Part shown: one piece after another, positions 25,735 through 35,400 of the stretch
How positions within the stretch are numbered: the stretch's first letter is position 1
Layout: the number at the start of each line of letters is the position of its first letter
DNA from: Centipeda infelix ATCC 43532
GTDB taxonomy: Bacteria > Bacillota > Negativicutes > Selenomonadales > Selenomonadaceae
Reading direction: 5' to 3'
Assembly (NCBI RefSeq): GCF_000234095.1
Contig: NZ_JH376797.1
Span: 384,493 to 448,492, forward strand
DNA: 64,000 nucleotides
Translations under genes and position numbers: made by a program
The notes under the pieces: generated by a model
The model's input: only the letters and a program-made list of their open reading frames with translations
What the model was told of the DNA's origin: nothing
Database searches by the model: none

Positions 25735-26094
25735 ATGGATTTTAAGAAGAAGATTAAGACCGCTGGAAAGTTCGTAAAGGAGAATAAGCTGCTGATGCTT
25801 CAGCTTGGTCTCATGGGGGCTGTCCTGGTCAGCAACGAGGTTTCTTTTGCTACTGCTGTACAAGATGATGCCTTTGCAGTTGTAACAAACCCGTTGGAGA
25901 AGCTCCAGAAAACAATCACAGGTCCTATTGCTACGGCAATCGGTACGGCCGGTGCCGGCCTTCTCGGCCTTTCTGTCACAATGAACTTCGAGAATCAGAT
26001 CGCAAAACGCGCCATTCAGGGCGTTGGCGGTGTCGGGCTTGCGCTTGGAGGCGCAACCGTCGTCTCGAAAGTCGGAACGGCGTTTCTTTTTTGA
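25735..26094 (+). CDS. trbC: VirB2/TrbC pilin
   Basis: 119 residues. A long signal region (basic start, hydrophobic LLMLQLGLMGAVLVSNEVSF, cut after FA) leads to the mature pilin with two hydrophobic segments (GPIATAIGTAGAGLLGLSVT, GVGGVGLALGGATVV). Typical VirB2/TrbC layout. The TraF-like peptidase at 13831 is the likely processing enzyme. GGAGGT lies at good distance before ATG 25735. Confidence 0.85.
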   Translation: MDFKKKIKTAGKFVKENKLLMLQLGLMGAVLVSNEVSFATAVQDDAFAVVTNPLEKLQKTITGPIATAIGTAGAGLLGLSVTMNFENQIAKRAIQGVGGVGLALGGATVVSKVGTAFLF

Positions 26095-26110
26095 AATAAG
26101 TTGATTACTT

Positions 26111-26383
26111 ATGGCAGATAGAGAAACAGAAGTCAGCTCATGGTACGATGCTGCTTTTTTCAGAGGATTGATGGAGCCAGCATTGCTTGCCGGAGTCCCA
26201 AAGCCCGTATTGATTTGGAATGCAATGTTTGCCGTCTTTCTGATCCTAAACTTCGGGTTCTTTTACATCCTGATCTTCACGTTTCTTTTGCATTTTTTGG
26301 CAATCTATGTCTGCAAAAGCGACGTTCAGTTCTTCGACTGTATCAAGTCCTATATGAACAAGAAGAGATATTACAATACCTGA
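26111..26383 (+). CDS. trbD: VirB3/TrbD-like protein
   Basis: 90 residues. FFRGLMEPALLAGVPKPVLI then two hydrophobic stretches (MFAVFLILNFGFFYILIF, LLHFLAIYVC) match the VirB3/TrbD family, which associates with VirB4. It follows the pilin gene, as in other T4SS operons. Confidence 0.8.
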   Translation: MADRETEVSSWYDAAFFRGLMEPALLAGVPKPVLIWNAMFAVFLILNFGFFYILIFTFLLHFLAIYVCKSDVQFFDCIKSYMNKKRYYNT

Positions 26384-26395
26384 CCGGTACACATG

Positions 26396-26428
26396 ACGGA
26401 AGCGGGAAATCCCGTTTCCGTTGTTTTT
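26396..26428 (+). terminator. terminator after virB3
   Basis: ACGGAAGCGGGA (26396-26407) pairs with TCCCGTTTCCGT (26410-26421), followed by TGTTTTTG. Confidence 0.75.
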
Positions 26429-26442
26429 GTTTATAGAGTCCT

Positions 26443-26483
26443 GAAAAAAGACAGGAATCCCACGCTGTTTTTTGCTCTATACT
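26443..26483 (+). promoter_or_regulatory. transfer-type promoter 5
   Basis: GAAAAAAGACAGGA (AGGA 26453-26456), 21 bases, TATACT 26478-26483, driving the VirB4 operon. Confidence 0.65.
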
Positions 26484-26545
26484 CAGATTAACAAGGGAGA
26501 AAGGAGCAGACCGCATAAAATAACTATTGTTGCGGCGACGAAAAT

Positions 26546-27646
26546 ATGGCATCACTCAATGAATTTGGACTGCAGTCTACTGCAATCGAAGAATGGATTC
26601 CGTGGGGCGGCATTGTTCGCCCTTCTGTCATGAAACAAAAAAACGGCTCTATGTTCAGCATCATCACCTATCATCCTTACACAACGGATCTTTCGACAAC
26701 ACTTCCACTTTGGGAGTTCCGGCGTGGTTGGGTCATTTGGAATGAGCACCAGCATTGTGCAGATATGCCAGGGCAAGACTATCTGATCCTTGGCTGGAAT
26801 CCATTTTATGCGACCGGGAGAACTTACGTTGAAAATGCCCTGCGTCCGAAAATCTCGATCAATGAGACTGTGGACTACTTTGAAAAAGAGGTTCACAGTT
26901 TCTTGGCAGATTTTCAAAAAATAACATCGGCCAGACTTTTGGAATATCAGGAGATCATGGATGTCCTTTCCTTTTCTCTCTCGATGGGAGACGATCGCCA
27001 GGAACTTCCGGATTGTCCCCTCTACATGGATGCATTGCTCTCGCAGGACATAGATTTCCAATTTGGCGGAAATGATATTTTCATCAATGGTAAGCGTGTA
27101 TGTGCTGTTTCTTTGCTTGCTCCGTATGAACTTGATGAAGTTTATAGCCGATTGGAGCACATGACCTATCGTCATACACGCAGACTTCTATTGTTCAATG
27201 AAAAAGAGGCGAAACGAGATTTCCTCAAATATACAGGGAAGTGGTTTCCTACAAGGTCTGTTCTCAGGCGCATGGCGACGGATGACATCATAAGTTCGTA
27301 TAACGGCTATTATACGGATACCTTCCTTTTCCATCTGGATCAGGCAAATGACGAACCGTTCCGTGCATTTTTTACAGATGTTTTAGATCGTGCATACCTC
27401 CCTTATATCGTGGAGGAATACAACTTGAAGAAAGTGTTTTGGGGAAATCTTCCAGGGCTGTACCTTGCAAATGCAGATCCACCAATCACCGGCTTTCAAG
27501 ATCTCGCCGAATTCCTTCATGCACATATCGAAGTGCAGAAAGAGAATGAGGATGTTTTGGAGAAGGCGGAGAACAGCCTCATCGACGTGAATGTTGAAGT
27601 GCAGGAAGATATCGAAGATCATGCTTATGAAGGAGTGAATGCCTAA
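26546..27646 (+). CDS. orphan VirB4 N-terminal domain protein
   Basis: 366 residues. It resembles the N-terminal half of the VirB4 protein encoded next (IPWGGIVRPSVMKQKNGSMF against LPWARIIPGSPTIVLNKDGS). No Walker A or B motif is present, so it lacks the ATPase half. It ends one base before the VirB4 start and is probably made in equal amounts. It may act as a non-catalytic VirB4 partner. Acidic C-terminal tail. Confidence 0.7.
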   Translation: MASLNEFGLQSTAIEEWIPWGGIVRPSVMKQKNGSMFSIITYHPYTTDLSTTLPLWEFRRGWVIWNEHQHCADMPGQDYLILGWNPFYATGRTYVENALRPKISINETVDYFEKEVHSFLADFQKITSARLLEYQEIMDVLSFSLSMGDDRQELPDCPLYMDALLSQDIDFQFGGNDIFINGKRVCAVSLLAPYELDEVYSRLEHMTYRHTRRLLLFNEKEAKRDFLKYTGKWFPTRSVLRRMATDDIISSYNGYYTDTFLFHLDQANDEPFRAFFTDVLDRAYLPYIVEEYNLKKVFWGNLPGLYLANADPPITGFQDLAEFLHAHIEVQKENEDVLEKAENSLIDVNVEVQEDIEDHAYEGVNA

Positions 27647-30097
27647 ATGTATCGCTTGGATCGTTTCCTGATAAAAAGTGAACCTTTGAAATATACGCTG
27701 CCGTGGGCAAGGATTATTCCGGGATCGCCGACGATCGTACTGAATAAGGATGGCTCCATCCAGACAACCTTCAGCTATCGAGGTCCGGATCTGGACTCTG
27801 CCATCAGGGAGCAGCTGTCCGTCATGACGCAAAAATTAAATTCCGTCTTCATGGCAATGGATACGGGGTGGGTTATGTTTTTCGAGTCTCAACGGATTCC
27901 TTCCACAGATTATCCAACGGACGCTTATTTTCCAGATCCGATTACCAAAATCATGGACGATGAGCGCAAGGAGTTCTTCAGCAGTGGAGACTCTCATTTT
28001 GAATCGAACTATTATGCCACGCTCTACTGGATGCCGCCAAATGATCACGAAGGTCGGTTACGGTCTTTTGTTGTTGAGGGAAAGAAACAGAAAGGTCTCA
28101 CGGAAGATGACTATCTTGTTGCCTTCAAAACAGTCGTAGAGGCAGTCTATGAAGCGTTTTTTGCGTGCCAGATCCCCTGTGAGATCCTATCGGCAGATGA
28201 GATGGTTTCCTATCTCTATTCGACCGTATCCATGCATCGCCGTAAGTTAAAACTTCCAAAGCATCCGCTGCTTTTGGATCAATTTCTCTGTGATTCTGCA
28301 CTTTCCGGTGGCTTGGAGCCGCGACTTGGCAGTAAGCACATGCGAATTGTTACGATTATTGGCTACATGGATAACACCATTTTCGGGATCTTCGATAATC
28401 TGAATCTGCAAAATTTTTCTTACCGATGGATCTCCCGTTATTACTGCCTTGGGAAATTGGACTCCTTAGATGAAGTCCACAAGAAAACAAGGGAATGGAA
28501 AGCCAAATTTAAGGGCGTTATGGATATGGTGCGGGAATTCGCAAGTGGTCAAGAAGATAACAGCAACATCAATCAGACTGCCGTCACTAAATATCAACAG
28601 GCAAAAACGGCAGAGATGTGGATCGAATCAGATATTACATCCTACGGCTATTACACATCCTGCATTGTTGTTTTGGCTGATTCGCCGGATGAAGCGGACG
28701 TGCGGGCAAAAGCCGTTGTCCAGACGATCAACAACATCGGCTTTAAGGCGAAAGTCGAGGATCTCAACAGTGTGGATGCGTGGATGGGAACACTGCCGGG
28801 CAATGTCGGTCGTAATGTACGACGACATTTGGTATCTTGTACAAATCTCATTCACATGATGCCGCTTTCAACAATATGGGCAGGTGCATCACGCAATAAA
28901 CATTTAGATGGTCCGCCGCTGCTTTATACACAGACATCCGGAAATACGCCGTTCCGATTAAGTCTGCACGTCGGTGATGTTGGTCATACTCTCGTAGTCG
29001 GCCCTACTGGCGCGGGGAAATCCGTGTTTTTGAACATGGTGGAGGCATCGTTCCGAAAATACAAAGATGCTCGCGTCTTTGTGTTTGATAAAGGAGCATC
29101 CAACTACGTCCTCACACGGGGCGTTGGAGGAACCTTCTTCGACCTCGGTAACGAGGAGTCCGGCGCATTATCGTTTCAGCCACTGGCAATGATTGATGAC
29201 GACAAAGAGCGTCAGTGGGCGCTTGAATGGATCTGTGACTATGTACGGCAGGAAAATCTTGAAATCACACCGGAGCGCAAGCAGCTGATCTGGGATGCCC
29301 TAGAAGCCGTGGCTACATCATACGTTGGGGAAAATAAGCGTCTGCGGCGCATGACGAACCTTGTGAATGCGATCCAGTCAGAAGAGCTTAAAAATGCACT
29401 TGCACCACTTTGTTCCGGCGGGCCCTATGGCCGTATCTTTGATTCGGATGTAGATAATCTCCAGCTTGGTTCATGGCAGACCTTCGAGATGGAAAAACTC
29501 ATGAACACACCGCAGATTGTCGGTACGACGCTTATGTATATCTTCCATCGAATCGAGCAGAGCCTGAAAGGGGAGCCGACCATCATCGTCCTGGACGAAT
29601 GTTGGGTGTTCTTTGACAATGAGCAGTTTGCGGCCAAGATTCGTGAATGGCTGAAAGTTCTCCGTAAGGCGAATGCTTCTGTTATCTTTGCAACGCAGTC
29701 CATTACGGATATTGTCAACAGTCCAATTTTCCATACAGTACTTGACTCCTGCTATAGCCGCATATTTCTCCCCAACAATGATGCGTTGGAAGAAACAATG
29801 AAGGAGAATTACGGTCTGTTTGGCCTCAATCGGAGACAGATTGAAATTATCGCATCGGCAACAAAAAAGCTGCATTACTACTATGTATCCTCTTACGGAT
29901 CACGTCTTTTCCAGTTGGCACTGGATGCATGTCCTGTGTCGCTTGCCTATGTTGCTGTCAATACCGAGGGGGTCATTGCTGCGAAAGAAATCTTTCGGAA
30001 GTATGGTTCGGAAGGATTCAATCGCCGCTGGCTGATGCGTTCCAATATTATCGAGGATAAATCGGCTGATCCACCGGAAGAAATTGCTGCTCAGTGA
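27647..30097 (+). CDS. trbE: VirB4/TrbE secretion ATPase
   Basis: 816 residues. N-terminal CagE/TrbE/VirB domain (1-400), then the ATPase with Walker A VVGPTGAGKSVFLN (about 451) and Walker B TIIVLDECWVFF (about 646). Conserved ATQSITDIVNSP and FLPNNDALEE follow. Essential energiser of pilus assembly and transfer. Full length for the family. Confidence 0.93.
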   Translation: MYRLDRFLIKSEPLKYTLPWARIIPGSPTIVLNKDGSIQTTFSYRGPDLDSAIREQLSVMTQKLNSVFMAMDTGWVMFFESQRIPSTDYPTDAYFPDPITKIMDDERKEFFSSGDSHFESNYYATLYWMPPNDHEGRLRSFVVEGKKQKGLTEDDYLVAFKTVVEAVYEAFFACQIPCEILSADEMVSYLYSTVSMHRRKLKLPKHPLLLDQFLCDSALSGGLEPRLGSKHMRIVTIIGYMDNTIFGIFDNLNLQNFSYRWISRYYCLGKLDSLDEVHKKTREWKAKFKGVMDMVREFASGQEDNSNINQTAVTKYQQAKTAEMWIESDITSYGYYTSCIVVLADSPDEADVRAKAVVQTINNIGFKAKVEDLNSVDAWMGTLPGNVGRNVRRHLVSCTNLIHMMPLSTIWAGASRNKHLDGPPLLYTQTSGNTPFRLSLHVGDVGHTLVVGPTGAGKSVFLNMVEASFRKYKDARVFVFDKGASNYVLTRGVGGTFFDLGNEESGALSFQPLAMIDDDKERQWALEWICDYVRQENLEITPERKQLIWDALEAVATSYVGENKRLRRMTNLVNAIQSEELKNALAPLCSGGPYGRIFDSDVDNLQLGSWQTFEMEKLMNTPQIVGTTLMYIFHRIEQSLKGEPTIIVLDECWVFFDNEQFAAKIREWLKVLRKANASVIFATQSITDIVNSPIFHTVLDSCYSRIFLPNNDALEETMKENYGLFGLNRRQIEIIASATKKLHYYYVSSYGSRLFQLALDACPVSLAYVAVNTEGVIAAKEIFRKYGSEGFNRRWLMRSNIIEDKSADPPEEIAAQ

Positions 30098-30124
30098 TGT
30101 TTCGTGTAGAAATGAGGCGTTACT

Positions 30125-30322
30125 ATGTTGTTATACTTCGTACTCTTTCTGTTTGTGAGTATTACGGCTTGGCTGCTCTATCGCATGAACCAAGTAAATA
30201 TGCATCTTGCAGAAATAGAGGATAATTTACGGATGTCAGAGCAGCATATACAAAGTCTTAGAGCCGGTTTGAAGGAGCTGATGAGATACGACGATCTTTA
30301 CGGCGAGGAGCGCAGGGGATGA
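30125..30322 (+). CDS. small membrane protein
   Basis: 65 residues with one N-terminal hydrophobic helix (LLYFVLFLFVSITAWLLYRM) and a charged helical tail. ATG 30125. Overlaps the next gene by four bases. Function unknown. Confidence 0.6.
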   Translation: MLLYFVLFLFVSITAWLLYRMNQVNMHLAEIEDNLRMSEQHIQSLRAGLKELMRYDDLYGEERRG

Positions 30323-32028
30323 GAAATATTACAGTCGAATACCTTGATCTTCTAGGCAAAATTATCGTTGAGAGAAAAAAGCAGGATTCTGGTATACCTC
30401 CTCAAAATCGACAGGCAGAAAACTATGAAAACGACCTGACCGCCTCAATTCGATTGTTGGAGAAGGGATATGATGTGAAGTCAGTCATGTCTGTCATTCG
30501 TGACAAGTCCCCAATGACGAAACTTCTTCCGGATGTACGTGCAATGGTTTTGTACACCGGAAAGGTCATGGAGAATGTCAATGATGTATGGACGATGCGT
30601 GCGGAGCGTAGCCTTTTAGAGGCCGCGGGAAGCTATCAACGTCGCATTGCAGCACAAAGATCAACATCAGCGATTCGCGGGGATTACCAAGTTGGCATGG
30701 CCATGATTTTGAAAGACGGATTCCATTTATCTCTCGTGGAGCAGGTTATTCGGCGTTCTGCGATGAATCGGGATGCGGATGAATCCTATTTCAACACACT
30801 TTTTTCTGCCCTTTCAGACGGCCAAAGCCGATATGCTGAAATTTTGGCATATGATGCGGATACCATGCATAGCGAAGTAGACGTGTATCGGAAATTTGCC
30901 CGAGAATACATGGATAGGACGCATACCACCATCCTTTCCAGCGACGATGAACAGAACATCATCGAAACGATCTATCGGGATTATATGCAGCGGCTTCAAG
31001 AAGAGCAGCCGAATTATCATAGAGATACGCAGCGTATGATGGCTTTATTGGAGGAACAAGTGCAGCCGATTCTTCGTAAGGCAATCATCCTTGCGTCACC
31101 TATTTACGTTGAGGCGGGACGCAACAAGAAAGAGTATCTTGCGGGAACTTTTTCTGTGATTCCTGAGAGCCTTGGATTCGACCGACAGAACGAATCGGCT
31201 TATACCAATCTTACAAAAGGTCTTGCAGAAGAGAAGACCGACCACAAATATGGCCGCGCAGCAATACAGCTTCTGCGCCGTCATATCCATGCTGAGGACG
31301 TAAAACGACATCTTATTACATTGGCAATCGCTGCCGCACTGACCGATCCGAGTGATTATGCTGCTTTGATTTTGGCGCGGGCGCAAGCATTTCTTGCAAG
31401 AGAAAATGCAATCAAGGCATTTGATGGACAGAATTCAGACTCGTGCATAAATGACTATATAGGGAATATGCATTGTCAATATATTGAAAAAGGCTTTGTG
31501 AATCCCGATATGGATATTGCCGCGATGAAAGAACTACTCCTCAATGGACGGTATGAGCAGGATCAGATCAAAGATGTGATGATGCGTTATTCACCAAACG
31601 CTGTATTTGATGGTGTAGATTATCTCTCATACGTTCAAAAACTTGCCGATCATGAAATTGCACGCGAGAATGAAAAACTGAGTCACTACGTTGTCATACC
31701 TCGCTCGGATATGAGGGAGAATTACGAAGAAGAGTACCAATATCAGCGGCAAAAGATGGAAGGGCGCATCCGTCTCCCGTATAACATTACGATGGATGCG
31801 AAAATCGTAAAGGCACTGTTGAACGCCGGGGTAGAATCCAGAAATCTATCACCGATGCTTTCTCGATACAAGCCAAAGAATTGGGACAAGGATTATCCTG
31901 GTGTATCGTATGGCTCTTATGTCATCAAGCAAGCCGAAAAGAATAGTCAGGAGAAGCGGCAGGTTCAAGAACAATTCATTGTTCGCACACGGACAACAAC
32001 AAACAACACAGATAATACATCTGCCTGA
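30319..32028 (+). CDS. helical-repeat protein of unknown function
   Basis: 569 residues, mostly helical, with at least four copies of a unit of about 45 residues of the form LL-x2-Gy-x4-i-x2-VI-x3-SP. Examples are RLLEKGYDVKSVMSVIRDKSP (split: RLLEKGYDVKSV, VIRDKSP), MILKDGFHLSLVEQVIRRSA, LLLNGRYEQDQIKDVMMRYS and ALLNAGVESRNLSPMLSRYK. Similar units occur in the C-termini of some ICE relaxases. A related stretch ends the DUF3990 protein at 39883. It is the last gene of the VirB4 operon. Confidence 0.55.
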   Translation: MRNITVEYLDLLGKIIVERKKQDSGIPPQNRQAENYENDLTASIRLLEKGYDVKSVMSVIRDKSPMTKLLPDVRAMVLYTGKVMENVNDVWTMRAERSLLEAAGSYQRRIAAQRSTSAIRGDYQVGMAMILKDGFHLSLVEQVIRRSAMNRDADESYFNTLFSALSDGQSRYAEILAYDADTMHSEVDVYRKFAREYMDRTHTTILSSDDEQNIIETIYRDYMQRLQEEQPNYHRDTQRMMALLEEQVQPILRKAIILASPIYVEAGRNKKEYLAGTFSVIPESLGFDRQNESAYTNLTKGLAEEKTDHKYGRAAIQLLRRHIHAEDVKRHLITLAIAAALTDPSDYAALILARAQAFLARENAIKAFDGQNSDSCINDYIGNMHCQYIEKGFVNPDMDIAAMKELLLNGRYEQDQIKDVMMRYSPNAVFDGVDYLSYVQKLADHEIARENEKLSHYVVIPRSDMRENYEEEYQYQRQKMEGRIRLPYNITMDAKIVKALLNAGVESRNLSPMLSRYKPKNWDKDYPGVSYGSYVIKQAEKNSQEKRQVQEQFIVRTRTTTNNTDNTSA

Positions 32029-32282
32029 ATCGGGGGGTGCAGGGGGCATTGCCCCATGAGGAGGCGGGTGGGGTGGCGGTAGCAGTAGGCATGGTATGGA
32101 ATACCTTCCATACGATGCTTTCTGCGAAAGCCAGATTATTATGGAACAGTGAATGAGCAGAAGGTTATTTTTTTCTTGAGAGTGCAGCAACGCAGAATGA
32201 GCGAATAGCGAATGTAGCAACGCGGAACGAAAAGAAAATGATAACCCTGCGAAATGACTGTTCCTTTCCTTTTCACCTCAAT

Positions 32283-32304
32283 TTGCAACTAAATACAGTT
32301 GCAA
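32283..32304. promoter_or_regulatory. GCAACT-N6-AGTTGC operator overlapping P1
   Basis: TTGCAACT and AGTTGCAA with six bases between. The right half overlaps the -35 box of P1. The same 6-6-6 palindrome lies at 45842-45859 in front of the HicB-like gene. Confidence 0.65.
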
Positions 32305-32351
32305 TAAAAATAATGGAATGCTATAATCTACTTGAAAAAGGAATTTCCTCT

Positions 32352-32393
32352 GTAAAATCATAGGATTTTGAAGCTGTACTTTTGGACTACTAT
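32352..32393 (+). promoter_or_regulatory. transfer-type promoter 6
   Basis: GTAAAATCATAGGA (AGGA 32362-32365), 22 bases, TACTAT 32388-32393, upstream of the methylase-helicase start at 32427. Confidence 0.6.
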
Positions 32394-32426
32394 GGAAGCA
32401 GTAGAGCTTGCATAGGAGGAAACCGC

Positions 32427-35400
32427 ATGGACGAGAAAGAACAGCTTCAGGTCGAGATACGGAATCATCTTATCGAGGTAGGTGGGAGCACTTATCAATA
32501 TAAAAATTTCCTTGATACAATCGCAAAGTTTCACAAATACTCTATCATAGAGCAGATCAATCTGCATTATCACGCACCATCTGAGGCAAGTGCCGTTGCT
32601 CCGGATTACGTTTGGAAAAATTCTTTCCGAACAACATTGCGTGATGGGGCAGTTGCAATCCCGCTCTTGGTAACACAGGACAATGAGCAATATGATGTGC
32701 GGTATGTCTATGATATGCGAGATACTCTCGCATATCAGAATGGCGAAGCTGCTTTGCAGGGGATTCCGTGGAAGTTTTCCCCTGAATACGAAAACCTCGT
32801 GAAAAGCGCATTGGATAGTGCGTCTGCACAATCAATAGATGCGGCGATTCGTGCAAAGGTTGTTGAGCTAACCACAGCCCAAAACACGGCACATGATGAT
32901 TTTATTACGGCAAGTGTTGAGTACATTGTGCGTTCCCGCCTTGGACTCTCGAATCAAACTACATTCCCGGAAGAGATGAGTATACCGCAAGATGTTCATA
33001 TTGCGGTGATTCTGGGAGAAGTTAATCAAATATCGCGCACGATCCTGGATTCGATTGGCAAGGTAATTACTGTGGCAAATAGAGAAAATGCTGCAAAGAA
33101 GGAGGCTGTTTCAAATGAAAATGACCGAAGAAATGATCCTGAAATCTCTTTATGGGACATGGGGCGATATGAGAAGGGAGTACCTGAGAAAGACGCAGCC
33201 CGAGGAGTGGCAGCGAATGCTGGAGGACGGAATACTGGATCAGTACCTGCAAGAGTACGAAGAAACGATGTACGAGAGGTCGGAGCAGATGACCGAGGAA
33301 ATCTGCCGGCGGGACAACGTGACAGAGGAACTCAAGAAGCGCGACGTAATGCAGTGGATCCACAGGTACAACAACGTTCTGGCCGAGGTGCGGGAACGTC
33401 TGACGGAAGAGATCATGCCGGCAGTCCAAGAAGCCTCAGTGTAGGGGACTTCTCTATCACGATCCCCGAGACATTGCAGTCAGAATCGGCAAATAAGATT
33501 TTTGCAGATCTTCAAACAGCACGAGAGGAAGGGCAGATTACGAGTGCGCAAGCCCGTGGAATCTACCTTTCTTTCGTGCGTGAACTTATGTCTGCCGAGG
33601 CTCTTACGACAAAAGAACAGGATGCGTTGATCGGACGTGCATATTATGAGGTCGCTGCGACATATACCAGTCCGATAGTTATTCAACAGTCTGCCCGCAA
33701 GGAACAGGTAGAGACTGTGCGCAGCGTTCAAGAGGAGACCATTCCGAAAGAAGCACCTGTCAGCAAAGAAGATACCGCATTATCCATGAATTCCTCAATC
33801 AAGACATGGTATCCGGAAAAATATCCGAATGACCAGAGTGGAACATACTTGGAGGATATTACCTTTCAGGAACTTACCGATGCACTTCCAATGGGAAGTG
33901 AGCTCTATGCATATGCGGGAATTGATTCCAGCGATGTCCGAGAGCGTTTGTTCATACAGCTTGCAGAGCTATCTGAACGCCCCTACGATGATATTTTAAG
34001 TGTTTGGACAGATTCCCCATCAGCCGACCTCGTGAAAGAACAGCTGGAGGAAACGGTCAACGATCCTGAGAATATACCAATGGATTCTTCCACTATTGAA
34101 ACAGACCCCCCCTCTGAAATTCATGAAATCGAGGAAACGGTACGTCCTGTTTACGAAGCTGAGATAGTTGATCCGCAGACAATTGAAGTTCCTGCGTCGG
34201 AAGATCATATCGAAATAAATGTGCCGCCCACCATTGATGCCGAATTTACAGAAGTAGATCTTTCCAAACTGGATTTATCTGCGGATATGTCCACGATGGC
34301 AGGGAAAAGAGCTGTGTTTGAGCGAAATATGGCAGCCATTCAAATTGCCAATCATTTGGAACGCACAGGAAATCTCCCAAACGAGCAGGAACTTGAGGTG
34401 CTGAGATCCTATTCCGGCTTTGGAGGGATCTCGGAGGCTTTTGATGCACGCAACACCACATGGCACAACGAATACGTGCGGGCAAAAGAAGTAATGACAG
34501 AACCTGAATACTTATCAGCACGAACATCTACGCTGGATGCTTTTTACACACCGCCGGAGATTGTTCAGGCAATTTATCAGGGACTTGAAAAAGCAGGTTT
34601 TAGGGAAGGGAATATACTTGATCCATCGACCGGCACAGGACGCTTTCTGCACCATATGTCGGAAGACATGAAAGAGCGCAGCCACAGAGTTGGTATTGAG
34701 CTTGACACGCTGACGGCGAAGATTGCGCGGTATGCGACGGATGGCGCAGTCATTCTGAATAACGGATTCGAGCGCACCAATTTCCCGCAAAACGCCTTTG
34801 ATCTTGCGATTTCCAATGTTCCGTTTGGAAATTATATCATCACGGATTCCAATTATGACGGGAACTACTTTGTTCACGACTACTTCCTGAAAAAAATGAT
34901 GGATCAAGTTCGGCCGGGCGGTCTTGTTGTTGCGATCACAAGTCACGGAACAATGGATAAAAAGGATGACACTCTCCGTAGAGAACTCGCTCAAAAAGGT
35001 GAGCTGATTCGTGCTGTCCGACTGCCGAACAAACTATTCGCGGGTGCGGGCACGGATGTCCTGTCGGATCTTCTGATTTTTAGAAAAAGAGAAAAAGAAC
35101 TGGCTCCGAATGCTGAGATGCCGGCATGGGTAAACGCTGATCTACAGGAATTTGTCTACTTTGACAATGGAAAGCGCGTCGAGGACGGGTATCACCTGAA
35201 TCGTTACTTTGTAGAGAATCCGACCGACATACTTGGAACACTCTCGGCACGAAACAGGGCATTTGGTGTAGAACCTTACGTTGAAGGTGACGACCGTGGG
35301 ATAAAGGCACTTGCGGATGAACTGAGTGCTGTTCTTTCTGGCATTCCGACCAATTCGTATCAGCCTCTTCCAGTTGCTCTCCCTGTCCCACAAGAGATTG

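Larger units (their letters stand above)
32029..32426 (+). promoter_or_regulatory. 398-base control region of the methylase-helicase gene
   Basis: The gap holds a GTATGGAA/TTCCATAC hairpin (32094-32113) and the operator at 32283-32304. It also has promoter P1 (TTGCAA 32299-32304, 17 bases, TATAAT 32322-32327) and transfer-type promoter P2 (32352-32393). The G-rich stretch 32031-32082 and the rest show no gene I can support. Confidence 0.6.
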
